From positions 1,736,001 through 1,800,000 of the forward strand of contig NC_007575.1 of the NCBI RefSeq assembly GCF_000012965.1: a stretch of 64,000 bases of DNA, read 5' to 3'. The DNA is from Sulfurimonas denitrificans DSM 1251 (GTDB lineage Bacteria > Campylobacterota > Campylobacteria > Campylobacterales > Sulfurimonadaceae). Shown here piece after piece: positions 28,788-37,805 of the stretch. Position 1 is the stretch's first letter; each line of letters begins with the position of its first letter. Both the position numbers and the translations under genes were made by a program. The notes under the pieces are model-generated. The model was not told the origin of the DNA. It was given only the letters and a program-made list of their open reading frames with translations, and did no database searches.

Positions 28788-29555
28788 ATGAACAGAATTG
28801 TTATAAAAGTTGGAACGGCAGTTTTAACGCAGGACAATAATATTGCCAAGGAGCGTATGCTCAATCTTGTAACATTGATTGCCAAACTAAGAGAGAGGTA
28901 TGATGTAGTTTTGGTGACATCAGGAGCGGTCGCTGCTGGGTACTCCGCACTTAAATTAGATAAAAGAAAACAGATTGGAAAAAAAGCTTTAGCAGCGGCT
29001 GGTCAGCCTATTCTAATGACGGCTTATAAAAAGAAATTTGATATTTATGATATCACAACGGCACAAATTTTACTCACAGAGGATGATTTTGACTCAAGAA
29101 AAAGAACAAAAATGTTTCAAGAGATTATTGATGCTCATTTAGAAAATGGTATTTTGCCAATTGTAAATGAGAATGATATAACTTCTACCCCTGAGCAACT
29201 CTTTGGCGATAATGATCAGCTCTCTGCAAATGTTGCGCATGCTGTTGAATCAGAGTTGCTAGTTATTCTTAGTGATATTGATGGCTATTATGATAAAAAT
29301 CCTCAAGAGTTCAAAGATGCTAAAATCTATAAAGTTGTAAATGAAATCCCACAAAATCTGCTAGCTGATATATCAACACCAAACAATGAGTTTGCAACTG
29401 GTGGGATAGTGACAAAACTAAAAGCTGCTGATTTTTTGATAAAAAACGGACGCAAAATGTTTTTGTGTAATGGATTCAACCTTAGCGCTGCAGAGTCGTA
29501 TTTACTGGAAGGCAAACATATACTTGGAACTCTTTTTGAGCCAAAAAAGAGTTGA
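28788..29555 (+). CDS. proB: Glutamate 5-kinase
   Basis: A 255-residue amino-acid kinase that phosphorylates glutamate for proline synthesis. Motifs are IVIKVGTAVLT, VTSGAVAAGYSAL, IVNENDITST, FGDNDQLSANVA, LVILSDIDGYYDKNP and NNEFATGGIVTKLKAAD. The RNA-binding PUA domain found in E. coli ProB is absent; that short form is common in this phylum. AAAGGAAG lies just before the ATG. Confidence 0.95.
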   Translation: MNRIVIKVGTAVLTQDNNIAKERMLNLVTLIAKLRERYDVVLVTSGAVAAGYSALKLDKRKQIGKKALAAAGQPILMTAYKKKFDIYDITTAQILLTEDDFDSRKRTKMFQEIIDAHLENGILPIVNENDITSTPEQLFGDNDQLSANVAHAVESELLVILSDIDGYYDKNPQEFKDAKIYKVVNEIPQNLLADISTPNNEFATGGIVTKLKAADFLIKNGRKMFLCNGFNLSAAESYLLEGKHILGTLFEPKKS

Positions 29556-29558
29556 TTA

Positions 29559-29590
29559 TTGATAGCGCATAAATGTGCTATCAAACTTTT
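29559..29590. terminator. Terminator between proB and the convergent small gene
   Basis: An 11 bp stem (29559-29569 with 29574-29584, one G-U pair) with a four-base TAAA loop, followed by CTTTTT on the plus strand. Confidence 0.75.
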
Positions 29591-29593
29591 TAC

Positions 29594-29836
29594 TTAGTCA
29601 TAATCTTCTGAAAATTTATTTTTATGTGGAAATTTTTCTACATGTTCATACTCATCTTCATCCCATCCATCATCAAGTTCATTTTCAACGATTCTCTCGT
29701 AACCCATTCTATTTAGCTCATCATCAATTTCTTCTTTATCGATACCATTTTTTCTACTAAAATCTAGAATATAGTCAATATCTTTTCTCATTACCCCATT
29801 TAATTCTAGTATAAACTCTAAATCTTTAAACGTCAT
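29594..29836 (-). CDS. Hypothetical small acidic protein
   Basis: An 80-residue protein, very acidic in its second half (ENELDDGWDEDEYEHVEKF). The first half is helical (FKDLEFILELNGVMRKDIDYIL). No membrane segment or known motif is visible. AGAGGGC lies just upstream of the ATG, so it is likely translated. It faces proB across a shared terminator. Confidence 0.55.
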   Translation of the reverse strand: MTFKDLEFILELNGVMRKDIDYILDFSRKNGIDKEEIDDELNRMGYERIVENELDDGWDEDEYEHVEKFPHKNKFSEDYD

Positions 29837-30026
29837 ATTTGCCCTCTTAACAAATACATTTCACTTTTGTGAATCTCATTACGTAATATACGTTCCAACT
29901 CTCAATGTTCTTGCCATTAAGAGACTACTTCCCATTTTATTCAAACAAAATTATACTCATAAATAAAAAAAACTTTGCTAAAAAAAAACTTAAAAAAAGC
30001 TCCTCCTATGATTTTAGAAAATATGA

Positions 30027-30032
30027 TATAAT
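30027..30032 (+). promoter_or_regulatory. -10 box of the rimK cluster
   Basis: TATAAT, 26 bases before the ATG at 30058. It supports that start rather than the longer open frame from 29905. Confidence 0.5.
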
Positions 30033-30057
30033 TTACCCAAAACATCGGATTTACGCA

Positions 30058-30483
30058 ATGTTAAAAAAGAAAATTATTGGTACAAAAGAGATTATATCAA
30101 TACCCGATTTAGAGCTTTATGATCTTGATGTAAAAATTGACACTGGAGCTGATTCAAATGCTTTGCACTGCGATGATATTTTTATAGATGAACAACAGAT
30201 TGTTCATTTTAAATTGCTTGATGAAATTCATGAAGCATATCATGGCAAAAAAATATCGCTTCCTCTATATGAGATGAAAAAAGTAAAAAGTTCAAACGGC
30301 GAGGTTCAACACAGACCATCGATCAAAGTAAAAGTTGATTTTTTTGGAAAAAGTTACCTTACAGTTATATCTTTGACAAATCGCTCAGATATGAAATACC
30401 CAATGCTCATAGGAAGAAAGTTTTTAGCAAAAAGATTTTTAGTTGATGTTTCGCAAGAATATCTCACAAAACAGACAAAATAA
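30058..30483 (+). CDS. RimK-associated retropepsin-like aspartic protease (ATP-dependent zinc protease family)
   Basis: A 141-residue protein. The retropepsin-like active-site loop KIDTGADSNALHC lies near residue 25, and KYPMLIGRKFLAKRFLVDVS near the end matches the family often called ATP-dependent zinc protease. Such proteins are encoded beside rimK; in Pseudomonas the neighbour RimB trims glutamate tails added to ribosomal protein S6. The start at 30058 fits the -10 box; an upstream extension is unlikely. rimK begins 17 bases downstream. Confidence 0.8.
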   Translation: MLKKKIIGTKEIISIPDLELYDLDVKIDTGADSNALHCDDIFIDEQQIVHFKLLDEIHEAYHGKKISLPLYEMKKVKSSNGEVQHRPSIKVKVDFFGKSYLTVISLTNRSDMKYPMLIGRKFLAKRFLVDVSQEYLTKQTK

Positions 30484-30500
30484 ACATAAAGAAGAGCTAG

Positions 30501-31433
30501 ATGAGAATTTACATATTATCAAGAAACAAAGAGCTATATTCAACAAAAAGATTAGTTCAAGCAGCACAAGAGAGAGGTTGGGAAGCAAGAGTTATAGATT
30601 ATTTAAAATGCAGCATTGAGATAATGAAAGATGAGTTAAAAGTCAATTATTTGGGAAAAGAGCTTCCCACTCCAGATGCAATAATCCCTAGAATTGGTGC
30701 TAGTAGAACATTTTATGGAACTGCAATGGTAAGACATTTTGAGATGATGGATGTCTTTAGTGCAACTGGCTCGCTTGCTATAAAAAGAAGCAGAGACAAG
30801 CTCAGAAGTCTTCAAATACTCTCCAAAAATGGTGTTGATATGCCAAAAACAGTTTTTGCTTCCAATAAATCAAATGCAAAAGATGTGATTGAGCTTAGCG
30901 GTGGTGCTCCACTTGTACTAAAGATACTAGAGGGCACTCAAGGGGTAGGTGTTGTTTTAGTAGATAGTGAAAAAGCTGCCAAATCTGTGCTCGATGCATT
31001 TTATGGAATGGATGTTAATCTACTTGTTCAAGAGTATATTGAAGAAGCAGGCGGAGCGGATATAAGAGTCTTTATTGTTGGTGGAAAAATAATTGGAGCG
31101 ATGAAGCGACAAGGTGCGGAGGGTGATTTTAGATCAAACCTTCATCAAGGCGGAAGTGCTACTGCACACAAACTTACTAAAAAAGAGAAAGAGACAGCAC
31201 TTGCAGCTGCTAAAGCTATGGGGCTTGGAATCTGTGGAGTGGATATGATTCAATCAAACAGAGGTCCACTTGTTATGGAAGTAAACTCTTCTCCTGGACT
31301 AGAGGGGATTGAGAAATCTACAAAAATTGATATTGCTGGAAAAATTATGGAGTATATTGCAAAAAACATAGACCCTAAATGCAAAATAAATCCAGAAAAA
31401 AGAAAAATTAAAAAAGATAGCATTGGAGCTTAA
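30501..31433 (+). CDS. rimK: RimK family alpha-L-glutamate ligase
   Basis: A 310-residue ATP-grasp ligase. After an N-terminal domain ([22 protein letters not shown]) come [58 protein letters not shown] and the metal site [14 protein letters not shown]. RimK adds glutamates to the C-terminus of ribosomal protein S6. The S6 of this genome ends in glutamates, fitting that substrate, although other targets are possible. It is flanked by a protease-like gene and an AstE-like gene. Confidence 0.92.
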   Translation: MRIYILSRNKELYSTKRLVQAAQERGWEARVIDYLKCSIEIMKDELKVNYLGKELPTPDAIIPRIGASRTFYGTAMVRHFEMMDVFSATGSLAIKRSRDKLRSLQILSKNGVDMPKTVFASNKSNAKDVIELSGGAPLVLKILEGTQGVGVVLVDSEKAAKSVLDAFYGMDVNLLVQEYIEEAGGADIRVFIVGGKIIGAMKRQGAEGDFRSNLHQGGSATAHKLTKKEKETALAAAKAMGLGICGVDMIQSNRGPLVMEVNSSPGLEGIEKSTKIDIAGKIMEYIAKNIDPKCKINPEKRKIKKDSIGA

Positions 31434-32486
31434 TTGTTGTCTAATTCAAAATTTATTTTATATGGCCAAGAGATTCCCAGAGGTGTATCTCTTAGCATAA
31501 ATCTTGAACTTCCAAAACTCTATAACACACCGACAAAATTGCCTATACATGTAATTAGGGGCAGAAAAAATGGTCCTACTATATTTATTAGCGCTGCGAT
31601 TCATGGGGATGAGTTAAACGGCATAGAGATTATAAGACGTCTTAGAAAATTGGCGATTTTAAAAAATATACGAGGTACTATTATCCTTGTCCCTATTGTA
31701 AACATTTATGGAATTATGACTTTATCTAGATATTTGCCTGATAGAAGAGATTTAAACAGAAGCTTCCCTGGAAGTACTCATGGCTCTTTAGCAAGCAGGG
31801 TTGCTAAAATATTTTTTGATGAGATAGTAAGAAAGTGTGATTTGGGTATAGATTTGCATACTGCTTCCATACATAAATCAAACCTCCCTCAAATAAGAAC
31901 AAACATAAACAACGAATACATATTTAATCTTGCTAAAGCGTTTCAAGCACCTGTAATTTTACACTCTGAACTAAGAGATGGCTCGCTGCGTGCTGTTGCA
32001 CAAGATGAGGGGATTCCTATACTTTTATATGAGGCAGGAGAGGCACTAAGGTTTGATGAGAAGTGCATTAGAATCGGTGTCAATGGTATAATCAATGTGT
32101 TAAGAGAGAGCGGAATGCTAACAAAGGTGATGAAAAAAGCTGAGAAAAATCCTCCAATCGTGACTAAAAACAGCCAGTGGATACGCTCCATCGAGAGTGG
32201 CATGTTAAGAACTATCAAAGCATTAGGTGACACTGTACGACAAGATGAGATAATTGCGTTTATTGATGAAGCTTTAGGAGATAGCAGCTTTGAGTTAAGA
32301 GCGCCATTTGATGGAGTCATCATTGGAAAGTCTGAGATTCCCCTTGTACAAGAAGGTGATGCTGTTTTTCACATTGCAAAATTTAGAAATCTTGAGGTTG
32401 CAGAGGATAGAATCGAATATTTCAACGAAAATACAATTGAACTTAGTGAATTTTTTGAACTTAACAATGAAGAGATAATAGAGTAG
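31434..32486 (+). CDS. Succinylglutamate desuccinylase/aspartoacylase family protein
   Basis: A 350-residue zinc hydrolase of the M14-like AstE/AspA family. The zinc-binding HXXE is in ISAAIHGDELNGIEI, DRRDLNRSFPGS supplies the substrate Arg, and LGIDLHTAS the third ligand. A lipoyl-like barrel (IIAFIDEALGD...FDGVIIGKSEIPLVQEGDAVF) closes the protein. The start is TTG immediately after the rimK stop, with GGAG upstream, so it is coupled to rimK. It probably releases an acyl or amino-acid group; the substrate is unknown. Confidence 0.82.
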   Translation: MLSNSKFILYGQEIPRGVSLSINLELPKLYNTPTKLPIHVIRGRKNGPTIFISAAIHGDELNGIEIIRRLRKLAILKNIRGTIILVPIVNIYGIMTLSRYLPDRRDLNRSFPGSTHGSLASRVAKIFFDEIVRKCDLGIDLHTASIHKSNLPQIRTNINNEYIFNLAKAFQAPVILHSELRDGSLRAVAQDEGIPILLYEAGEALRFDEKCIRIGVNGIINVLRESGMLTKVMKKAEKNPPIVTKNSQWIRSIESGMLRTIKALGDTVRQDEIIAFIDEALGDSSFELRAPFDGVIIGKSEIPLVQEGDAVFHIAKFRNLEVAEDRIEYFNENTIELSEFFELNNEEIIE

Positions 32487-32488
32487 AT

Positions 32489-33520
32489 ATGGAACTATTT
32501 TACGATATATTAAAACAACTAATAAGAATACCTAGTGTAGTAGGCTCTGAGCAACCTTTTTTTATGTTTATAAAAAGAGAGCTTGAGGAACGCGCTATAA
32601 AAGTTGAATACTATGATGGTGTTCTTGTAGCAAAAGGGGAACGTCCTCATAGTGGATATATTTCAGCTCATGCCGATAGACATGGACTTGTATGTACTGG
32701 GCATAATGAGTTTCAATATGCAGCATTTATCGCAAAAAACAAGGCAGATTTGACAGGCGATTCAAATTCAGAACAGCTTTTACACAACTTTACTGCTAGA
32801 TTTGTTGCTGAGAGAGTTCAAGCATATCAGCCATACTCTGGCACTTATTTAGGGCTTGGTGCAATAAAGGACGCTTTTCTTTGTGAGAGAAGAAACAATA
32901 TTATTTTTAAGATTGATGGTTTTGATTATCTAACTCCAGGTATGCCAATAGCATTTATGGACAAACTCGATATTAAAGATGATTTAATCTCCGCACAACT
33001 AGACAATGTAATAAGTGTAGCTATGATTATCTACATGTACGCCATTGGTTATCAAGGCACAGCTTTTTTCACCGCTTCTGAGGAGGCTGGGCGAAGTTGG
33101 AGATTTTTGCTAGAGTGGTTTAGACGCTTTGACATAAAAACAGATGAGCTTTTAGTTCTAGACACTAGCCCTTACCCTACGCTTGAAGAGCTTAGAAGTA
33201 TAGATATAGTCCTAAGACATAGAGATTCAAATGCTGTTTTTAGATCTCCACTGAAAAACAAAATTAAAAAAATAGCTCTCAAAGAGAAGATAAACTTCAA
33301 TTTTAAAGACACATACTTAAAAAATAAAATGCAAAAAAACAATGCTGTTCGCTCACTTGGAACTACTGAACTTGGAAGACTTATTTTTGCAACAAAAGGG
33401 GAGATTCAAGGCACAACACTTCAAATTCCAACAATTGGCTATCATACAGTAAATGAGACAACTACAAAAAGAGCAGTTGAGAGTATGATTAAAGTTTTGC
33501 AAAAACTATATATCTCTTAA
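32489..33520 (+). CDS. M42/M28-like metallopeptidase
   Basis: A 343-residue protein with the two-metal aminopeptidase pattern: YISAHADRHG (ligand His and Asp), ISAQLDNVISVAM (bridging Asp), FFTASEEAGRS (Glu-Glu), LVLDTSPYP (Asp) and QIPTIGYHTVNET (last His). Pairing with the RimK and AstE-like genes, two bases apart, suggests peptide or tail trimming. It diverges from typical M42 enzymes around residues 75-130, so an exact specificity is not assigned. Confidence 0.78.
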   Translation: MELFYDILKQLIRIPSVVGSEQPFFMFIKRELEERAIKVEYYDGVLVAKGERPHSGYISAHADRHGLVCTGHNEFQYAAFIAKNKADLTGDSNSEQLLHNFTARFVAERVQAYQPYSGTYLGLGAIKDAFLCERRNNIIFKIDGFDYLTPGMPIAFMDKLDIKDDLISAQLDNVISVAMIIYMYAIGYQGTAFFTASEEAGRSWRFLLEWFRRFDIKTDELLVLDTSPYPTLEELRSIDIVLRHRDSNAVFRSPLKNKIKKIALKEKINFNFKDTYLKNKMQKNNAVRSLGTTELGRLIFATKGEIQGTTLQIPTIGYHTVNETTTKRAVESMIKVLQKLYIS

Positions 33521-33534
33521 ACTTGGAGTATTTG

Positions 33535-34965
33535 ATGAAAAAAACAGCATATTTTATAATTGGCTTGAGCCTTTTATTTTCACTCTTACATGCACAAGAT
33601 TTTACATATTTTGAAAAAGAGAAAAATATATGGCTTCAGGTATATAGCAACCAGCTAAAAGCACAAGCCCTTGATAGCGATATTAAAGCGCTAGAGAGAA
33701 GCATAAAAGAGGCAGGAACTAAGAAAAAAATAGAATTAAACCAACTACTTCAACTTCAAACTAGTAAGAAAAAAATCCTCGATGAACTGCCTCAATCTTT
33801 TGATACTATGCTAGAGAAGATTACAGTTGAGAGTGTTAAAGATATAAATTTAATAGAGTATCTATTTACAAGTCAAAAAGGTAAATTTAACATACAAACT
33901 CAACGTTTAAAGATTTTAAAGCAAGAGTTCGATGATGCTGTTGCCTTTTTAACAAAAGAGTTAGCAACAACAGAGTCTCAAGAGAATAGAGATTTTTTTA
34001 AAGAGTACCAATTAAAAAAAGCCCTAGATTTTTTTGAAAATGCAAGTGGATTGCTTGAGAACAAAGAAGAGGTTTTAAAACGTACAAAACAGAGCTATAT
34101 GAGCGAATTAGAGGCATACAAACAGACTCAACTTCCGATTCATATAATTAAAATTGCTATCTTATTTTTAATATTTCTACTCTTTAATCTCCTCAAGTAC
34201 TTTATAACAAAAAAAATAGATAATGAGGATCGCCTCTTTAGAATAAAGCGTGTACTAAACATAACTTTTTTTCTACTTATTTTGCTTATGTTAATTATTT
34301 TCAACATAAGCAATATTGTCTATGCAGCGACACTTATCGGTGTTATTGCAGCTGCTATTACTATTAGCATGAAGGAGTATCTCCAAAGCATGGCAACTTG
34401 GTTTCACCTCTCTTTTGGAAACTCCCTAAAAGTTGGAGACAGGATTCTCATACAAACAAATAACAACCAAATCATAGGAGAGGTTATAAATATTTCACTA
34501 TTTCAAGTTACCCTTTATGAGAGCATAAATAACACAACTGCCCTAGATTTAAAGCGCTCAGGAAGGACAGTTTTTATACCAAACAACTTTTTTGTAACAA
34601 ACTATGTCTATAACTACACACATGACAGGATGAAAACTATCTATGACCTTTTAGAGTTTAAAATTCCTTTTACATGTGATACAAAGAGAGTAGAAGATTT
34701 GGTAACAGAGGTGACACTAGAGGCAACAGAAAAATATATGGAAATTGCTTTAAAACAGTTTTCAAGTTTACGAAAAAGATATGATATGCGCTCTCGTGAA
34801 TTTAGACCTCGTATCCATTTTATTCCAGATACGAAAAGTTCATGTTTTATTTTATATATTTGGTATGCTGCTCCTTATCATCAAATAATGGAGCTAAAAT
34901 CTCAACTAAGTCAAAAAATTGTAAAAAAATTACAAGAAAATGAAATCGAATTTTGCTCCAATTAG
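33535..34965 (+). CDS. MscS-family mechanosensitive channel
   Basis: A 476-residue protein with a signal peptide (MKKTAYFIIGLSLLFSLLHAQ), a periplasmic coiled-coil domain (residues about 25-200) and three membrane helices between 205 and 300. The MscS core follows: GVIAAAITISMKEYLQSM, then GNSLKVGDRILIQ and GEVINISLFQVTLYE of the beta domain. It should release osmolytes under tension. The ATG at 33535 has GGAG seven bases upstream. It follows the peptidase gene by 14 bases and precedes the CorA gene. Confidence 0.85.
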   Translation: MKKTAYFIIGLSLLFSLLHAQDFTYFEKEKNIWLQVYSNQLKAQALDSDIKALERSIKEAGTKKKIELNQLLQLQTSKKKILDELPQSFDTMLEKITVESVKDINLIEYLFTSQKGKFNIQTQRLKILKQEFDDAVAFLTKELATTESQENRDFFKEYQLKKALDFFENASGLLENKEEVLKRTKQSYMSELEAYKQTQLPIHIIKIAILFLIFLLFNLLKYFITKKIDNEDRLFRIKRVLNITFFLLILLMLIIFNISNIVYAATLIGVIAAAITISMKEYLQSMATWFHLSFGNSLKVGDRILIQTNNNQIIGEVINISLFQVTLYESINNTTALDLKRSGRTVFIPNNFFVTNYVYNYTHDRMKTIYDLLEFKIPFTCDTKRVEDLVTEVTLEATEKYMEIALKQFSSLRKRYDMRSREFRPRIHFIPDTKSSCFILYIWYAAPYHQIMELKSQLSQKIVKKLQENEIEFCSN

Positions 34966-34981
34966 AGCACAAGGATAGAGA

Positions 34982-35764
34982 GTGAATATAGTTAAATTAG
35001 TAGATACACTTCACTTGGAAGATTTAAAAAACCCTATGCATCCATCTATATTTGATGAAAATGATAGCTATGACATGTTAATCATAAGATTGCCTATTAT
35101 AGAAGAAAAGCTTGAGCTTATCTCTGTTGGTTTTATTATTACACACGATAATAGCTACTATTACATAAGAGAAGAGGAGATTTTTGAGGAGCTTGGAAAT
35201 CGTTTTGAAGCACCTTATAAAATCTTAGATACAACTATAGATAATCTCTTAAAATCTTTTGAAACATATCGTGATTTGATTATTGACATGGAAGAAGCGC
35301 TCTATCTAAACAAAACAAAAAAATCTTTCATAAATAGGTGGCTTGAATTAAAACGTACTATTGTAAGAGTTGAGAGAGTGCTAATGCATGCATCTTCAAC
35401 AATGGATAAGATGATTGAGTACTATACAGATACTAAAGATTTCCCAATAAATCACTATATGGATTTACATGAACATCTTGAGAGAACTCTTCACTCAGCA
35501 AAACTTCAACTCTCAAAGCTAGACTATCTTTATAACTTTCATAGTGCACAAACAAATGAAAAGATGAACCATCTTATCTATATTTTAACAATAATTTCTG
35601 CAATTTTTTTACCACTCAATTTGGTTGTAGGTTTTTTTGGAATGAATACAAGCGGATTGCCATTCTCTGAGGGGCTCTCTGGAACAGGTAGTGTTGGGAT
35701 TTTTATGATATTTTTATCAATTTTCATGCTTGGGGTCATCTATTTTGTGAAGAAAAGAGTTTAA
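34982..35764 (+). CDS. CorA family divalent metal ion transporter
   Basis: A 260-residue CorA-like protein with a GTG start. The last 60 residues contain two membrane helices joined by the selectivity motif GMN (LVVGFFGMNTSGLPF). The cytoplasmic funnel is shorter than in E. coli CorA. It should form a pentameric Mg2+ or Co2+ channel. It is probably the last gene of the rimK-to-corA run. Confidence 0.88.
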   Translation: MNIVKLVDTLHLEDLKNPMHPSIFDENDSYDMLIIRLPIIEEKLELISVGFIITHDNSYYYIREEEIFEELGNRFEAPYKILDTTIDNLLKSFETYRDLIIDMEEALYLNKTKKSFINRWLELKRTIVRVERVLMHASSTMDKMIEYYTDTKDFPINHYMDLHEHLERTLHSAKLQLSKLDYLYNFHSAQTNEKMNHLIYILTIISAIFLPLNLVVGFFGMNTSGLPFSEGLSGTGSVGIFMIFLSIFMLGVIYFVKKRV

Positions 35765-35780
35765 GGGGAGTTAAGTGTCA

Positions 35781-35811
35781 CTAAAATAGGCCACTGTAAG
35801 ACCTATTTTAG
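35781..35811. repeat. 10 bp perfect inverted repeat after the CorA gene
   Basis: CTAAAATAGG at 35781-35790 pairs with CCTATTTTAG at 35802-35811 around an 11-base loop. It lies between two convergent genes and may stop transcription from both sides, though neither side has a long T run. Confidence 0.5.
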
Positions 35812-35834
35812 AAGGAGAAATAAAATTTTAGATA

Positions 35835-35966
35835 TTAATAAATATCTGTACTTGGGTGGTTTGGTTTACTAACTGTAGTACCAGTCTCTTTTACATCGTA
35901 ATGAACGATATTATCAGCTTGTAAAGCACCTATTGTTAATGCGATTAATAAAATGATGTTTTTCAT
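35835..35966 (-). CDS. Small secreted protein, 43 residues
   Basis: A short frame on the minus strand. It encodes MKNIILLIALTIGALQA, a clean signal peptide with an A-x-A-like cleavage site, followed by a 26-residue hydrophilic mature part ending HPSTDIY. A good site (AAAGGAT) precedes the ATG. It has no relatives I recognise. It occupies most of the 359-base gap between the CorA and radical SAM genes. Confidence 0.6.
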   Translation of the reverse strand: MKNIILLIALTIGALQADNIVHYDVKETGTTVSKPNHPSTDIY

Positions 35967-36123
35967 CTTGTATCCTTTGGTAAGAACGCGTTACGCTCTA
36001 AATTTTTAAATCAGAGTAATTTTATCCGATTTAACTTTTAGCTTTCGTATCGCTTTATAACTATCTATTTATTTTAAGTTTTGATTTATTTATGTTAAAG
36101 TTCCAAAATTATTAAGGAGTCTC

Positions 36124-36996
36124 ATGCAGTTTCATCGTGTTCATATTGAAGTAACAAATATTTGCGGTCTTGCATGTAGTTTCTGCCCTCCAAAAGCAAA
36201 TCCGTCAAAAACTATGACCCTAGAGTTTTTTGAAAAAGTTCTGCAAGAGCTTACACCATATACAAAAACACTCGCTTTTCATGTTATGGGAGACCCTCTG
36301 CTTCTCTCAAATCTGCATGAGTACCTTGACATTGCCAAGAGATACAATTTTCAAGTAGAGTTGACAACAAGCGGTTACTACCTCTGTAAACACAAGCCAG
36401 AAACACTATTTCATGAAGCAGTTCGCCAACTAAATATCTCACTCAACAGTTTCAACAAGAATAGCCTAAATATCAGCTTTGAAGAGTTCATAAAACATAT
36501 TTTAGATGTATGTTCACAAAAAATAGAGAACTTTCCCATACCTTTTATAAATCTTCGTCTTTGGAATCTTGATGATATTTGCTCTGAAGATACATATAAC
36601 AGACTTATTTTTGAAAAACTAAACTCTTTTTTTGATATAACTATCGATAGTGAGCTGATACATAAAGAGAAGATAAAATCTCTGCGCATAGCTCCAAAAA
36701 TATTACTTAACTTTGATAGCTATTTTGAGTGGCCATCACTTAACTCCACACATAACTCTCACTCTACATGCTATGGGCTTTCCTCGCATATAGGTATACT
36801 CGCAAACGGAACTGTTGTACCTTGCTGCTTAGATGGAGATGGCGTTATAAACCTTGGCAACTTGCATGAAGAGAGTCTAAAAAATATACTCACTTCAAAA
36901 AGAGCAACAGCTATAATAGATGGCTTTAAAGGGCATATTGCGGTTGAAGAGCTATGCAAAAAATGCAGCTATAAAGATAGATTTTTAAACTCCTAA
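36124..36996 (+). CDS. Radical SAM protein with SPASM-like C-terminus
   Basis: A 290-residue protein. The CX3CX2C cluster motif is CGLACSFC at residues 14-21 in HIEVTNICGLACSFCPP. A second cysteine set (Cys near 218, CC in GTVVPCCLDGDG, CKKCSYKDR at the end) resembles a SPASM/Twitch auxiliary cluster. Such enzymes modify peptides or other substrates; no precursor peptide gene is obvious, though a 43-residue secreted protein lies next door. Its end overlaps the truncated hemoglobin gene by 12 bases. Confidence 0.78.
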   Translation: MQFHRVHIEVTNICGLACSFCPPKANPSKTMTLEFFEKVLQELTPYTKTLAFHVMGDPLLLSNLHEYLDIAKRYNFQVELTTSGYYLCKHKPETLFHEAVRQLNISLNSFNKNSLNISFEEFIKHILDVCSQKIENFPIPFINLRLWNLDDICSEDTYNRLIFEKLNSFFDITIDSELIHKEKIKSLRIAPKILLNFDSYFEWPSLNSTHNSHSTCYGLSSHIGILANGTVVPCCLDGDGVINLGNLHEESLKNILTSKRATAIIDGFKGHIAVEELCKKCSYKDRFLNS

Positions 36997-37362
36997 ATTT
37001 CTCATAAAATTACCAGCTATCAGAGTGCTTCTATTTTTGAAAAAGTCAGCTATCTCTGGAACATATATACTATCTTGAGTTTCGTAAAATAGCCTTAGCC
37101 ACCCCTGAAATGCTTCTCTTGAGATACCTTTAATATCTAAATGAGGCGCAAAAGGACTACCTCTGTAAGCACTATCACCCAAAGCAATAGAAGCCCAAAA
37201 ATTTGTTAAAAGCTCCAAATGAGGACGCCATTTCTCATTTTTCATATCATCTCCCAATTTTTCAATAAAAAAAGGAGCGACAACGCTGTCTTTTAAAACT
37301 TTTGAATAAAATAAAAGCACCATCTTGTTTAAATTTTCTTTTGTAACTTCACTGTTTAACAT
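36985..37362 (-). CDS. Group III truncated hemoglobin
   Basis: A 125-residue two-over-two globin. VLLFYSKVLKDSVVAPFF forms the B/C region, WRPHLELLTNFWASIALG the E helix and FAPHLDIKGI carries the proximal His; WLRLFYETQD follows. Similar to Ctb of Campylobacter jejuni, which binds oxygen and NO. It is convergent with the radical SAM gene, with a 12-base overlap. Confidence 0.85.
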   Translation of the reverse strand: MLNSEVTKENLNKMVLLFYSKVLKDSVVAPFFIEKLGDDMKNEKWRPHLELLTNFWASIALGDSAYRGSPFAPHLDIKGISREAFQGWLRLFYETQDSIYVPEIADFFKNRSTLIAGNFMRNLGV

Positions 37363-37430
37363 TTTTTACTCTCTTTTTATATAGCAATTAATTTTTGAAT
37401 TCTATAAAACCAACCCTACTCACAACCTAA

Positions 37431-37471
37431 AGCTATAATTCCAGCAATGAAAAATCAGCCAAATTTCAAAG
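37431..37471 (+). repeat. Partial copy of the uvrB promoter and start
   Basis: This 41-base segment matches 37765-37805 at 38 positions. It includes the -10 box, the start codon and the first eight codons of uvrB. After it the sequences diverge. The copy opens a 31-codon frame (37447-37542) of unknown meaning. Confidence 0.85.
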
Positions 37472-37542
37472 CGGATTTAACAAGAAGTATGAAAACTTTA
37501 GTTAATATATTTTTAATAAACCAAAGCAGCCTATTAAAATAG
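37447..37542 (+). other. 31-codon frame opened by the duplicated uvrB start
   Basis: It begins MKNQPNFK, like uvrB, and then runs into unrelated codons up to TAG at 37540-37542. Nothing suggests a function. The rest of the gap to 37764 contains only short frames such as the FEEDNPNFIDERKESFFSSL stretch near 37617-37680, probably the remains of a decayed gene. Confidence 0.3.
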
Positions 37543-37764
37543 ATAGAAGTGTAATATCAGTTATATGTTCATTATAATGAAGTTATATATAAAAAAGAGC
37601 ATAAAAAAAGTTTGAAGAAGATAACCCAAATTTTATAGATGAAAGAAAAGAATCGTTTTTTAGCTCTTTATTTAAGTGATGCTTGGAGTGTATCAAGAAA
37701 GCTAAAATTATAAACAGCTATTTCATAGACACATCCATTATAAAGAATAGAAAAACAGCATTTA

Positions 37765-37805
37765 AGCTATAATTCCACTAATGAAAAATCAGCCAAATTT
37801 TAAAG
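37765..37805 (+). repeat. uvrB start region, second copy of the 41-base direct repeat
   Basis: The intact partner of the repeat at 37431-37471; the two start points are 334 bases apart. This copy belongs to the functional uvrB gene. Confidence 0.85.
37768..37773 (+). promoter_or_regulatory. -10 box of uvrB (possibly leaderless)
   Basis: TATAAT ends only seven bases before the uvrB ATG at 37781, so the transcript would start at or next to the start codon. No Shine-Dalgarno sequence is visible. Confidence 0.5.

Noticed and set aside
29905-30057. Upstream extension of the retropepsin-like gene
   Set aside because: The region contains the -10 box at 30027 and codes for a Lys/Phe-rich stretch unlike the family; the ATG at 30058 fits.
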